From assembly GCA_016169945.1 (NCBI GenBank), contig JADLSH010000184.1, positions 3,658,001-3,722,000 on the forward strand: DNA of 64,000 bases, given 5' to 3'. Source of the stretch: Trachythela sp. YZ-2020 (taxonomy: Eukaryota; Cnidaria; Anthozoa; Malacalcyonacea; Clavulariidae). Position 1 is the stretch's first letter. Every line of letters begins with the position of its first letter. Made by a program: the position numbers and the translations under genes. This document shows positions 40,200 to 52,268 of this stretch, in pieces. The notes beneath the pieces are model-generated. The model had not been told where the DNA came from. It worked only from the letters and a program-made list of their open reading frames with translations, and ran no database searches.

Positions 40200-41400
40200 G
40201 GTCATCATGCAGACACAATACTTTATTCCAGAAGAAAGAATTCTTGAAAACAGTATATTTACTTTTCCCTGAGACTGAATGCAGGGAAATTTGTGGCAGT
40301 ACTTTAAGATTTAGAAGCAGTTGGTTTTTGATTGTTTGAGTACTTTATTCTTTAAGATATAGAAAGCATTCTTGAAGGTTGAAATTAAAGTATATTTCAC
40401 TTTTGGATGAGACTGTTAACGTTTGAGCGCTTTAAGATCGAAAAAGGGACTTGAAGATTAAAATAATCATGTCATTCTTTCGGCCAGACGGAAAGGAGGA
40501 GAATGTTTAGTTTTTTGAGTATTTTATCATTAAAATAGAAAGGATTCGTGAGGATTTAAAAGTATTTAACTTTCTGGATGAGACTGAAATTGGCTGCGAA
40601 AATGTTGGAAGTTTGAGCGCTTTAAGATTGAAAGGAGCGTTGAATATTAGAAATATACATAAATATACGCGTTTCCGTCAGATTGAAATGACAGAGGGGG
40701 AAACTTTGTTACTTTGAATACTTTATCCTTCAAGATAGAAAGCATTCTTGAAGACAGAAATAACTTATTTCTCCATGAGACTGAAACCATTTTGAAGATT
40801 TAGGAATATTTTACTATTTCAGTTAGACAAAAACCAGGGAAATTTTTGGTTTTTGGTTGTTTGCATGAGTACGTTATTCTTTAAGATAGAAAGCATTCTC
40901 GAAGGTTGAAAAATGTTTAACTTTATAGCGAGAGTGAAACTAGGTTTTAAGTTTAAGACTACAAAAAGAGAAAGTTTGTTTGTTTAATTTGAGCACCTAA
41001 TCTGTTAATATAGAAAGCATTCTTGAAGGTTGAAAAACAGTCTACTTCTTGACTGAATTTTTTGGCAGTTTGAGTGTTTTAAGATTGAAAGGACCACGTT
41101 TCCGTTAGACTGAAATGACATCAGAGGGGAAAAATTTATTCGTTTGAATACTTTATCCTTCAAGATAGAAAGCATTCCTGAAAACAGAAAGAATTTACTT
41201 TTCCTTGAGACTGAAACCAGGTAAATTCACAGCAGTTTGAGTAAGACTGAGAAATTTCTTGGAAAGTTTTGAAATTTGAGCGCTCTATAAATGAAATGCA
41301 GTCTTTAAATATAAGATAAAAACCGAGTGGGAGGTCTTTCATTGAGGTGTGATAGGTTTATAAGATTAAATAGTTTTGGTCAGGCTGAAAGTTAGAAAGA
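40200..41400. repeat. Degenerate satellite, ~130-200-bp units
   Basis: AGAAAGCATTCTTGAAG-like blocks recur at about 40218, 40358, 40535, 40736, 40885, 41011 and 41167, each with TTTAAGAT before and GAGACTGAAA after. At least seven diverged units lie just upstream of the decarboxylase-like gene. Confidence 0.75.
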
Positions 41401-41506
41401 AGGGAAAATTCCAAATATGCAGCATTGGATAAAAAGATATTTCTTACATGTTTATTAAAAATACATATATATATCTTTCATTTTTTTAGAACAACTTGCT
41501 GCGAAA

Positions 41507-44500
41507 ATGTCTAAAACATATAGACTTGGAAACTGGGTTACCGCAGACCTTAAAACAATCAGCAAATATGTGAGGCAAATGCGTAAATCTGCACAAATTA
41601 CTCGTCCTACACTGATAGCCTTACAAGATCTGATTGAAACTGACCCAGAAGTAAACATGCTCTTCACAACCATGTTTACTCAAGAATTTGACCCACCTCA
41701 GGAGAATCCAATCACAGACTACATGGATATGTTGCAAAAGATGCAAACTATCATTAGTGGAGCACCCGAGTATGGCAGTGCACTTGGTAGTGCACCCCTT
41801 AACCACATTCTGATATATGTGATGGCAACCCCTTCAGGAACCATGGCTTTTATCAACGATAAAGTCAACAAATGCTTCAGGGATATTCTCAATGACTGGG
41901 CGCAGTTGTTGAGCAACCCAGATTCACGGGGGGTCTTAAATACTACGGTAGAGTATATGTTATATAGGGTGCAAATCCTCTTGGCTTGAATATTTTTAGC
42001 TAAAAAATAGAGAAGAAGAATCAAGTTTCCAACAAACTTAATTAATCTAAGCCGATGAACTACATTCATGTTAGTAACTGAAAGTTCTCTCAAAGTGTAT
42101 AGGTTCAGTAAAGGCCATCTCTCTTTGCTCCTGTGCAAGTTGGGAGTATCCATATAAAACCGGGGAAGAGTCAAATTGAAAGCATACTTCTCACCTGCCA
42201 CTGAGGCGAAAATATAATTTGAAAACTGCACTATTGCAGTAATCAAGTCCGATTCGCACGATCCACGCAGAGGCGGAATGCACATGCATATACGGTGATA
42301 TACCAACCATTGTACTACCAACTTCATATCAGGGCCTTTTTTAAGAAATCGTCAGTGGGGGGGCCATCATCGAAAGGGGACGTAACAAGTAGGTGGTGTA
42401 TTACAGGTGTGGGAAGGTGAAGGGGGGTCTGGGGTCCTCCTCCAGAAAATTTTTGTATTCTTGAGTCCCTATGGCTTGATTTCCTGCATTTTCAGAGAAT
42501 ATTTTTTATATATCCCATCTAAACGGAGCCAGGTTTAGTTGTGAGAATACCATAACTTTCCTCTAAACTCAGTTTTTTCCCCTTTTTTTGCTTATACTTT
42601 GGAAAAAAGGGACCTTCACTGGGGGGGCCAAAATAGCTTACTGGGGGGCCAACATGGGGGCTGGGGGGGCTTTTGCCCCTCCAGTACAAGAGTTAAAAAA
42701 GGCCCTGCTTCATATTGAGTAGTTTACTCTAGGAGAACCTTCTGACGAAAGTAGCCCTTCGTTGTTTCATCCAGTATATTACAAGATTCAATCAAAATTA
42801 TCTGAGACCCAAAAGTTTGAGTATTTCACATGATATATGCACTTCTTGTAAAATCTTATAATTAAAATCCTATACCGTATACAACAGAGCTTAGTTTCTT
42901 ATAAAATCTATTCTTTACTAATTCTTTATTTTTCCAATTGATGACAAGTCTCTACGCCAAAAAGTAGGTCTAAGTAAATAGGCTTTACAAAAATATTCAA
43001 AAAACATTTCCGTACAGCAAATAATGCTGTTGATGCTTGCAGCCTCTGAATTCAATTTTTATTCATTCAATTTAATGAGCACTGATACATCATCTTGATT
43101 ACATCAACTAGTTGTTGACAACAGATCAAAGGGCTAGAAATATACTGTGTACATGCAAAAATGGTCGTTCATTATAACAATGCTTGGATCTGCTACGGAA
43201 TAGAATCAGTCAAGAGGCCAAATTTTAAACTGAATAGAAGATTAGGGTAAAATATAACGTTTTACTAGATGCTTCTTGCGCAGCCTATTGAAAATACCAT
43301 TGTTGGTCCCAATCCGTAATCTAAAATAGACCACATTTAGTACAGTTGTTCAAGCTTATTTAAACAGTTCAAAAATTTTAATGGATCATTGTTGTACGTT
43401 GATGACTTTCTTTGATATGCAGAGCGTATAAAATAAAAACGGAATCATTTTTTATGCTTAATAATTTTCAGAATACTTGTCTTTATAAAATTATATTAGC
43501 CTTATCTTAAAGCTTGGTCTGTACCCTATTAGGCAGGTGGTCATTTGTGTCTTTAGTGTTAGTAATAACGGCACAAGAGAAGATTTGGCAGAACCCATAA
43601 TTTTTAGATGCAATTTAATTATACCATTTTCTTATATGTTCATAGTCGCGTTTGAAATTCTTGAATTTTCTTGAATTTGCAAGATGGCGCTAGTTTAAAT
43701 ACGATTAAATGCAATCGTGAACACGTAGAGTTAGTAAATGGCTAAAAAAATTTGTTTTATTAACAAAATAAGTACATTTTGCCAGGTGTCGATTGGCTAT
43801 TGCACTTCAAATTTAGATTCTCCATGCAATCTCTGTCGCTAAAAATAACATCATTTGCAAACCAAGCGTTGAAATTTAAACAGTAACCCAGCATAAGAAT
43901 GCCAAATGACCAGCAAATGTAAATATAGAAATTATACTATAATACTCTTTTCGAAATTTTCATTTGAATCAAGAACTCTGCCCTTTTGACACAGCCTATT
44001 ACACGCGTAAAAATCTCACATCTTGTCAACAAGATTTGTTCGCAACAGACTTGTGGCAAGCTTGTCAACAAGTTCTAACAATGTTGTCATCTTATCAAGT
44101 TGCCACAAGGTTGTCACTAACAACCTGTTGTCAAGTTGTTGCATCATGGACGATGTTGGAACAACTTGTAACAAGTTTGATGAGTCAACAACGTTGTGGC
44201 AAGTTGTCAACAAGGCGTTGCATGACAACTTATCAACAAGATTGGAACAAGCAGTGCGAACACATCCTGATAAAAAGTTGTTGAAACAGCATTGGTAGAG
44301 GTCCGCTGCAAGTTTGTTACAACTTGTGCTTTTTTACGTGTGTATAAGAACGTCTTGTTTTTGCATGAATATTTGAAAAAATATAGAAATATTTTCAGCC
44401 ATCTAAATTGAGCATGGTGGGACACTGTACTTCTTCTCTTTCTTATAGATAATGAACTATCCCTATAACTAGTGTTTGCTTATTTTATGCACAGGATGGT

Positions 44501-45289
44501 TGGTTGTCTCCTGACTCATTGGCAACAATGCCTGGCTTCCTTGATACATACCAAGTCGATTTAAGTGATACTTTGTATTATGGTTTCCAGTCATGGAATG
44601 ATTACTTTGCCCGAAAGTTGAGAACTGACGTCGATGTTCGTCCAGTCGCTCATCCCAAAGATCCATTATCCATCAGTTGCCCATGTGAAGCCAACCCGTA
44701 TTTCATCGAGAGAAATCCGAAGCTCCGAGATCAATTTTGGATCAAGTCTCAGCCGTACAGCTTACAACATCTGCTCAATGATGATGCCTTGACCGAGAAG
44801 TACGTGGGAGGCACTGTCTTCCAAGCCTTTCTTAGTGCTGCCTACTACCATCGCTGGCATGCACCAGTTGATGGTAAAATAACCAAGGCATACGTTAAGG
44901 AAGGTGCGTACTATGCAGAAGCTCTCTCGATGGGTTATGATCCAACAGCCAATACATATTCACAACGCTACCTCAGTCACGTGGATACCCGAGCCATCAT
45001 CCACATCGATACAGGTAACCCAGCTCTTGGTACAGTTATCTTCATTGCGATAGGAATGGCTGAGATCTCAAGCTGTCCTATTGAAGTCTATTATGGGCAG
45101 CAAGTAAAGAAAGGCGATCCTCTGGGCACCTTCATGTTTGGTGGGTCCACGTACTGCCTGCTGTTTGAGAGGGGTGTGAAGATAACCTTTGTTGCTGAGA
45201 GAACCCCAGAGGACCAGTGGCCGGAATATTTGCAATTGGTAAACAGTGCTCTCGGTAGAGTCGAAGTAACACGTCGACATCCGCGCTGA
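41507..45289 (+). CDS. Phosphatidylserine decarboxylase-like protein (PsiD-like), two exons
   Basis: Exon 1 (41507-41947) and exon 2 (44495-45289) are both phase 0, with a GTAGAG donor and a TGCACAG acceptor; 411 residues. Exon 1 carries the extended N-terminus (LGNWVTADLKTISKYVRQMR, VMATPSGTMAF). Exon 2 carries the catalytic region: AAYYHRWHAPVDG and the FGGST motif, whose Ser (about residue 365) is expected to be the autocleavage site forming the pyruvoyl group. The layout resembles PsiD-type decarboxylases rather than the short mitochondrial enzyme; the substrate could be phosphatidylserine or an amino acid. No membrane segment is evident. A CATTTTTTTAG acceptor 5' of the ATG implies an upstream noncoding exon. 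The intron holds two MITEs. Confidence 0.85.
42322..42715. mobile_element. hAT-type MITE with perfect 8-bp duplication (copy 1)
   Basis: CTTCATAT lies at 42322-42329 and 42708-42715. The element (42330-42707) begins CAGGGCCTTTTTTAA and ends with its inverse TTAAAAAAGGCCCTG. G- and C-rich homopolymers occur near both ends. A second copy, reversed, is at 48949-49292. No ORF. Confidence 0.9.
42716..43995. other. Intron sequence, AT-rich
   Basis: Part of the decarboxylase intron. No gene or recognised repeat. Confidence 0.55.
44000..44344. mobile_element. MITE packed with TTGTCAACAAG-like repeats
   Basis: TACACGCGTAAAAA at 44000-44013 and TTTTTACGTGTGTA at 44331-44344 are inverted ends. The interior consists of many degenerate CTTGTCAACAAG / CAAGTTGT units in both orientations. 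ORFs here are artefacts. Confidence 0.75.
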
Positions 45290-46118
45290 TTTCTCGACAG
45301 AGCAAACAGACTGGAACTTAGCTTAACCGTAATCGACATTTTGCTAAAATTACTGAAATATATTCAAACAGTAATTATAGACGGACGATACTCAAAAAGA
45401 ACAATAGGTTCAATATGGTTGAAATGCAACTTTTTAGTTTTTTGGTGTATTAGAAACTGGGGTTATATGATTACTTTTGTGTTTATGGGTTACTGGTAAA
45501 ATTACTTAGATGTTTAATAGAAATACAACTAATGTTACAGGGAGTTATTAGTATGTCAATGGATAATAATTACATTTGGGAGTAAACGTTGTTGTTGCAG
45601 TGCTCTTCTTTGTGCCTTATGAACGTCATTTAGGTTTCCTGAATATTAAGATAAAGGCAAAGTAATACGAGTAACAAACTTGCTGCAATTTGCGAAAAAA
45701 AACTGATTTCAATGCATGCTAGTCAGAATTGTTTGCGAATGTTCTCTCATGTTTGCTTACTTTTATCTGTGAAAATTCTTAATTAACATGCGCTGAAATA
45801 AGTTCGCTTGGAGATTTTGTCAGCAATTTTGTTGCTCGCATTACTTTGCCCTCACAGTCTTGAAAAAACAACAGGAGAATTAAGATTTTTTTATCATTTC
45901 GCGTGCTCAATCGAGTTATTCATCGACTTACAAACACCTTTAAAATTATTGCCAAATGTGTACATTTGGAAAAGTAAGCAAAGTTGGAAAACAGTTCACA
46001 GTTCACTGTTGTTTGCATGGTAGTAATCACCACAGCAAATAAATGAATCAAAATTAAAGTACAGAATCTGGCCTGAACTTGCCACAGGGAAGTTGCAAAT
46101 AACATTGATCTGCAAATT
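45290..46118. other. 3' flank of decarboxylase gene, no recognised feature
   Basis: AT-rich, likely includes the 3'UTR. No ORF is supported. Confidence 0.5.
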
Positions 46119-46198
46119 GCATTGGATAGTAAAACCATTGTTAACTGGTGCAACTGAAAATGCCAGTTAAACATTGCTAGAAATCCGCCATTACTAAT
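46119..46198. repeat. Dispersed repeat, also at 63849-63933
   Basis: TTGTTAACTGGTGCAACTGA through AGTTAAACATTGCTAG to AATCCGCCATTACTAA matches the far right of the window, with small indels. Confidence 0.75.
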
Positions 46199-46202
46199 TA
46201 AA

Positions 46203-46567
46203 GCCCTATTTAAATGAGACCGGGTGGAAGTTAAATCGGGACGATTTCGTTTCGGTCATAGTATTATTTATAATAGATGTTTACATGAGACCAGGACGAA
46301 AAATTGCTCAGACCGGTCTGAAGTCATCCAACCAGCTGGACCGAACCGACTATCTTCAGACCTGGCCGACTTTGGAGCGGGATGAATGTAAACACAGATT
46401 ATTTTCAGGCCGGTCTGAATTTTGGTACATCAATTATGGACTGCACTTTTGATATACGCAACACTGGTGTTTAGTGATTTTCGTACCACCGGTCTTATTT
46501 AAACCTACTGAAAATTCCGATTTTCATCCCGTCCTGACTTCGTCCCAGTCTCATGTAAACGGACCCT
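46203..46567. mobile_element. MITE with GACCGGTCTGA internal motifs
   Basis: CCTATTTAAATGAGACCGGG (left) pairs with the inverse of the right end (GGGTCCGTTTACATGAGACT). CAGACCGGTCTGAA and CAGGCCGGTCTGAA repeat inside. No ORF. Confidence 0.65.
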
Positions 46568-46736
46568 ACGGGACCAAAGTTGATGTAAGGGGGAAATCCC
46601 AGGAGAAAATGTCTCAGCTTCTTTCCAAAACATCGTTAAAGTTTAAAGTACCAAATAACTACCTTATTTTTACATATAAAACATCTCAAGCAATAAATTT
46701 CTGGCATAATATGTAAGAGAGGTCATAAGTTGTTTT

Positions 46737-47010
46737 TATTAATAATGACTGATTTTCGGCTTCATACTAAACGCAACTGATACCCACTGATCTGAAAACT
46801 AAAACTGGATAGAGTGCATCTGCTATGCATATAAATGAAGCCAATATGATATTTCAATTTCGGTTGGTGTGACATGACCACGTGTTGTTTACTGTGTTGT
46901 TTTATTAATAATGACTGATTTTCGGTTCCATACTAAACGCAACTGATACCCACTGATCTGAAAACTAAAACTGGATAGAGTGCATCTGCTATGCATATAA
47001 ATGAAGCCAA
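46737..47010. repeat. 166-bp tandem duplication
   Basis: AATAATGACTGATTTTCGG starts at 46741 and again at 46907. The two copies agree closely through CATATAAATGAAGCCAAT, so the duplication is recent. The second copy is truncated. Confidence 0.85.
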
Positions 47011-48089
47011 TGTATATTTTCAGCAGTCATGTGGTGTGACCACTGATACAGTTCTTTAAAGTGAAGCGACATGTTTAAAGAGGTTCTAACAGTTTCTCGT
47101 TATTGGTGGGAAAGGACATGTTGATAAGAACTGATCATCATTGGCCTCTCTTTCTTCCTAAATTTGCCAGTGAATAACTGATAAAGTCACACCAATATGG
47201 CCACTATAAGCCTTATTATGCGCTGTTTAAAACGTTTTGAAACTCATTATAAGATATGTTAAAAGCTATATTTCTCAAGTTACATAGGAAAATATATTTG
47301 CTGCTTCATATTATAACTAATTAAAACAGCTAATGATTTGACTAATCAAGAATTTGACCGATTTAAAAATCTGATCTCATTAAAAATATTCTGGCTTCAA
47401 AATTGGCTTGTTGAATTTAATAGGATGCTCTATCCAGTTTTATATAATAACACCTTAGTAGATTCTCGTTATTTAATTGGTTGATTACGATCACGTGACA
47501 TTGAAATAACTATTGCACGCTCACGATTCTTTCCATTGCACGGTTGGGTTTTCATAATTTCCATACGTGAAAATCCTAATCGTATCGTGTTCGTAGCCTT
47601 TTTAATCCTACTTTCACAAGGAGGTGGATGGAATTTTTAAATGCAAACAAAATGGCGGATGTAAAATATGTTTTTTCCGATAAATTTTCGTTAAATGAAT
47701 GCAAGTATCTTATTCATTCTTCACTTTTGGGACTTATGTATTTGATTGGTATATCAAAAAGGCGGATGTAAAATATGTCTTTTCCCATAAATTTTTGTTA
47801 ATTTAAATGAATGCCAGTATCTTATTCATTCTTCATTAAAACATTTTTGGGACTTGTGTTTTGTTTGTTAGACTTTATTGAGTACAATTTAACATACCTA
47901 TCTTTTTTTTCTATACATATACACTAATACACACACACATACACATGCATTTACAGGTATTTACATTCATCAAAACATGCAATTTAAAGCAGCGTACTCA
48001 AAAGGATAAGGCACCCCTCCTCTTTAAAACATTATCCTAATTTATAGTTATATAATGTACACTAAGTTGTCTAACTGTTTGTTAGACTT
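47011..48089. other. Intergenic, AT-rich, with a near-duplicated stretch
   Basis: No gene. AAGGCGGATGTAAAATATG-type text recurs (about 47,650 and 47,760), each followed by TTTTCC and CTTATTCATTCTTCA, an imperfect duplication of about 110 bp. Confidence 0.45.
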
Positions 48090-49440
48090 TATTGAGTACA
48101 CTAATTTATTAATTTATATATTAACTAGTTTATTGTTTGTGACAACCACAATCACGGCTAAGTAACCAGCTACATGTCATGTCAGGATCGAAAACTGTTT
48201 CAAGAATATGGTGGTACTTCTTCTTGAGGTATATTCTGAACGATGATGGGGTTGAGAAACTGGTAGGTTCAGTTGAGCTACAAAGAGTGTTCCACAATTT
48301 AACAACACGATTAAAATACGACGAACTGTAGGTAGTAGATTTACAAAGTGGATTTTCCAAATACTTGGTACTCTATGATCTACGTGTCCGGCCATGATGA
48401 ACGAAATGAACAAAACTATTAATGTTAAAATCCAAATATCCGTTCGTCGCTTTAAATCCTTAACCTCGCGATCGTAAGCAAGAGGAAGCATATCTAGCTG
48501 TTGAAGTCTCTCTTTGTAGGAAATTTCACCAGGCTTAACACACATGATCCATCTGGTAGCGCGTCTCTGGATTTTCTCGACTTTAGTTTTCAGAATGGAA
48601 CGTGCTGGAGACCATACCTCGGTCGCGTAACTTAACTGGGACTTAACCAAACACAAGAAAAGTGTCCTTCGCACACTTCTGTCTGTAATGGATACGCATG
48701 TTCGTTTAAGTAGGCCAAGTAATCTGTTTGCCTTTGCACAAATAGAGGTAAGATGAGATCCCCACGTCAAATTATCAGTCACGATCACCCCAAGGTCTTT
48801 CTCTTCATGTACCCGATGTATCTTAGTTGACTCCATATGATATTCGAATCGCAATGGGTTGACTTTGCGGGTTATGGAAAGAACCTGGCACTTAGATGCA
48901 TTAAAGTTCATGTTATTTTCACTACTCCAGGAAATACGTTCTATTAAGCAGGGCCTTTTTTAACTAATGTACTGGAGGGGCAAAAGCCCCCCCAGCCCCC
49001 ATGTTCGCCCCCCCAGTAAGCTATTTTTGCCCCCCCCCAGTGAAAGTCCCTTTTGTCCAAAGTATAAGCCAAAAAGGGAAAAAACGGTTTAGAGGAAAGT
49101 TATTGTATTCTCACAACAAAACCTGGCTCCGTTTAGATGGGATATATCAAAAATTGTCTCTGAAAATGCAGGAAATCAAGCCACAGAGACTCAAGAATAC
49201 AAAAGGAGGACCCCCACACCCCCCTTCGCCTTCCTACACCTGTAATACACCACCTACTTGTTACGTCCCCTTTCGATGACGGGAAGGCCCTGCTGTTAAG
49301 GCATCCTGCAACTTCTCGCAGTCTCAAATGGATGAAACATTCCTGTAGAGTTTGGTGTCATCCGTAGAGGCCAGTAGTGATAGTACATGGCACAACGTCT
49401 GTAGATCGTTTATAAAAATTACAAATAGCATATAATTTGA
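48090..49440 (-). mobile_element. LINE 3' half, split by a hAT MITE
   Basis: On the minus strand, NDLQTLCHVLSLLASTDDTK with a decayed catalytic box (about 49,300-49,420) continues after the MITE with MNFNASKCQVLSITRKVNPL, KDLGVIVTDNLTWGSHLTSI, SQLSYATEVWSPARS and, after a frameshift, YSSSYFNRVVKLWNTLCSST, ending CSWLLSRDCGCHKQ at 48130. Same family as 35.4-36.8 kb. The catalytic Y/F-A-D-D has become S-T-D-D. Dead. Confidence 0.8.
48941..49300. mobile_element. hAT-type MITE (copy 2), inserted in LINE
   Basis: CTATTAAG (48941-48948) and CTGTTAAG (49293-49300) are the 8-bp duplication with one mismatch. The element (48949-49292) starts CAGGGCCTTTTTTAA and is the reverse of the copy at 42330-42707, 344 against 378 bp. 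Confidence 0.9.
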
Positions 49441-51480
49441 TTGGTATATCAATTTTGAACTTCATACATGCAACTCTAGTATGTATTCGTTTTGTTTTGT
49501 ATTTATCCCAATAAATCTTTCATAACATTGATATATTTTGGTGTCATATAAAACAACTAATGAATTTTTCATTCGTGCAACGCTTCACTCGTGTTCTCCC
49601 TACATTCCCTTCGTGCTTTATCACACCATAAAGCACGCGGACTCGTTTTCTATTTCTTAATTATATTATAAATAATCCATTTTACTGACTTTCTCTTCAA
49701 CTATTCATGCAAAATATATAAATTTGCAGGTGTATAAAAACGCAGTCCTCGATTCAAATGTAAATTTTGAAAGTAGTAATACGGTAAAACGTCTACATTT
49801 ACTCTTAATATCTTAAAGCTTATAGAGCCAAAATATGGGGGAGGGGGCCTGCAGCGCAATAAGATGTCGATGTTGTTAGTTTCTTAGATTAAATATTATT
49901 TAACGCTGGTGACTTGTGATATTCATGCAAGCCGCATACAATGTTAGAAGGATCGGACTGGGAAAATGGTAGAAAAAAAGTAAAAAAAGTAAAAGAAATG
50001 AATGAAAAAATAGACTGAAAACTATACAGAATAATGAATAATTTGGAGTTATTTAAAACACATAATGAATGATCGAGTTACAATTTTCCGCTTTCCACTC
50101 CGTCTAGAAAATCTCTCTGCACAACGAATAAAAGTTTTCGCTCTTCTCTGCAACAGTAGAATTAATATAAAAAGATGTTTCATTTCCCTGATAATACTTC
50201 TGAAATAAAATTATATAAAACGTACAATTTTAACTGATAAAATTTGTTGCAGTTTTCCATATTTTGACAAGGGGCAAACAGAATGACAGCCGGTGAGCGG
50301 TTATTACAATGAAGTCCAACTTTGCCGGTACGGAATGGAAGGCGGGACTATTTTGAAGTATTGAAATAAGTGACTAAATGACAACTGACAATGCATGCTA
50401 ACGGGCGAAGAATGGAATTATCATGTCTGTTTAAAATGTCTCTCTTTTGTAATTATTAACAAAATCATACTTGCAATGTGCTCTAAGATGCATTCACATG
50501 CATGTATGGCTTGCTTAGTTGCCGCTTCGTTATTGCAGCTGAGTAGAGTTCAAGTTATATATGTGAGGGGGATCTCTATTAAACCTTTGTATTGTATAAT
50601 AATGTATTTGTAGGAGGGCTTCATTGAAAAACATCTTCGGGTGATATGAATTCTCTCAATAAATATTATTATCAAACATTCATTCATTAATCTATTAGAC
50701 TTTGCTGGTTTTGTGGTTAGGTAATTTTGCCCTATTTTACAGGTCGGATTTCGGAGATTCACGAATGTTCTGAGCGGTTGGCGGTTAAGACAGCCTCGTG
50801 GGGTTGCGGTAAAGGTCCAATTTTTCCTGTCGGAAGCGTTTATCATCCAAATTAAAATATGCAGCTATTTTGGGATACGCAATAAAGCCCATAGACATTC
50901 GGTATCGGAAAATCTTGGCTTAAGAGCTCAAAACCTGAATAAAAGCCATTTTTGCTTATAAAATATATATTCGAAGTTAATCATGCTATGTCTATGCGTT
51001 GCTGAGGAAAATGCATCTGATCAATCAGATATAATGAATCATAGGCAGTCTAGCAAATACTCTCACTGCTTTTGTGTCGATTGCATTTAATTTACATGTA
51101 TTTAAATGGTTGACGATATTCTGCCAAAGTATCTACGTTACTGGGTAAAATTGTCTGATAAGGCTTCACAACTGTAGTTAAATGTGAAAGAAACCCTGGA
51201 CAACCATTATTAACTAATTTTAATCATTTTAAGTAAAGAAAATAGCTTGGGTCCACGGTTACCGTTGTGAACGAAATGAGAAGTTATGGCGGTTCTCGCG
51301 AATTGAAACTAGGGTTTGGAAGTACATTAAATTTTACGGTTAAATATATATGTAAATCAATGACGTAACCATGCGGCTGGACAATCTGTATTTCCAGACA
51401 AGTGCATATTTCTCTGGACAGTAAAGTCAGAACAGTTTAAACATATTTTAGACCGTGATTTAATTTTTTTTAAAGATATA
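49441..51480. other. Intergenic, AT-rich
   Basis: No supported gene in about 2 kb. Short ORFs lack any recognisable motif. Confidence 0.5.
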
Positions 51481-51519
51481 TTTGACAACTATTTATTGTG
51501 AGGGCCTATTGCCGGATTT

Positions 51520-51665
51520 TTCGAAACTGCCCCTGGCAGGACTGCCCAAAATGAAGGAGGCGGGGGGGGCGTGGCAAAGGGGGAATTTTGCACCGGGGCC
51601 CCAACTAAAGGGGCCCCTAAATAAAATACCCCGTGGTCCCAAATGTCCCGTGCGGCCCTGGCCTC
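51520..51665. repeat. G/C-homopolymer-rich MITE-like fragment
   Basis: GGAGGCGGGGGGGGCGTGGC through GGGGCCCCAACTAAAGGGGC to CGTGCGGCCCTGG resembles the hAT MITE ends elsewhere, but no inverted pair was found. Confidence 0.35.
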
Positions 51666-52268
51666 TGGTTAGATCTAAAAATTATATGTACATAATTTTC
51701 CCTCGAAATTTCTAACTCCAAACACCATCAAATCAGTGTATAGGAGGACATTTCATACTTCAAATCACTAAAACACTATCATTCATGTTCAATTCAGTTG
51801 TCATTAATAATAACAAACTTTCTCGCTACAGATAAAGTTTGAAAAAAGTTATTCTATCTTTCTAATAAGTTAATTCACTTTCTTACAGAACCTAATGCGA
51901 TAGATATTCACTGTAAATACAAATTGGTTTAGACAACCCATAAATTGGTTGTGTGAGGTAAATTTTCAAAGGCTTTTACAAAGTTTTTTAACTGAAATAA
52001 AGTCTAATCCTGTCAGGTCGCCATACAGGAAAGTTCTGATTTACATCTTTTTAGCAAGTGAAATTCATCATGTAGATTACTCAGAAGGGACTTAAAGATA
52101 TCATAAAAACAGTGACACCGAGATAGATTTCATTCGATACTTTCATACAGTGTATAGTAAACCAAGAAATATCATATGACATTATAGAGACAACTTTTTC
52201 CTGTTGTTTTCCAAAGACAGCGTGATTCATTTCGATTATGGTTACACTATGTTCGTTCTGCCGAGAAA
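51666..52268. other. Intergenic, no recognised feature
   Basis: AT-rich 3' flank of the decarboxylase pseudogene. No gene. Confidence 0.5.

Noticed and set aside
45808..46023. ORF with a signal-peptide-like start
   Set aside because: Short, no downstream motif, lies in the AT-rich 3' flank of the decarboxylase gene.
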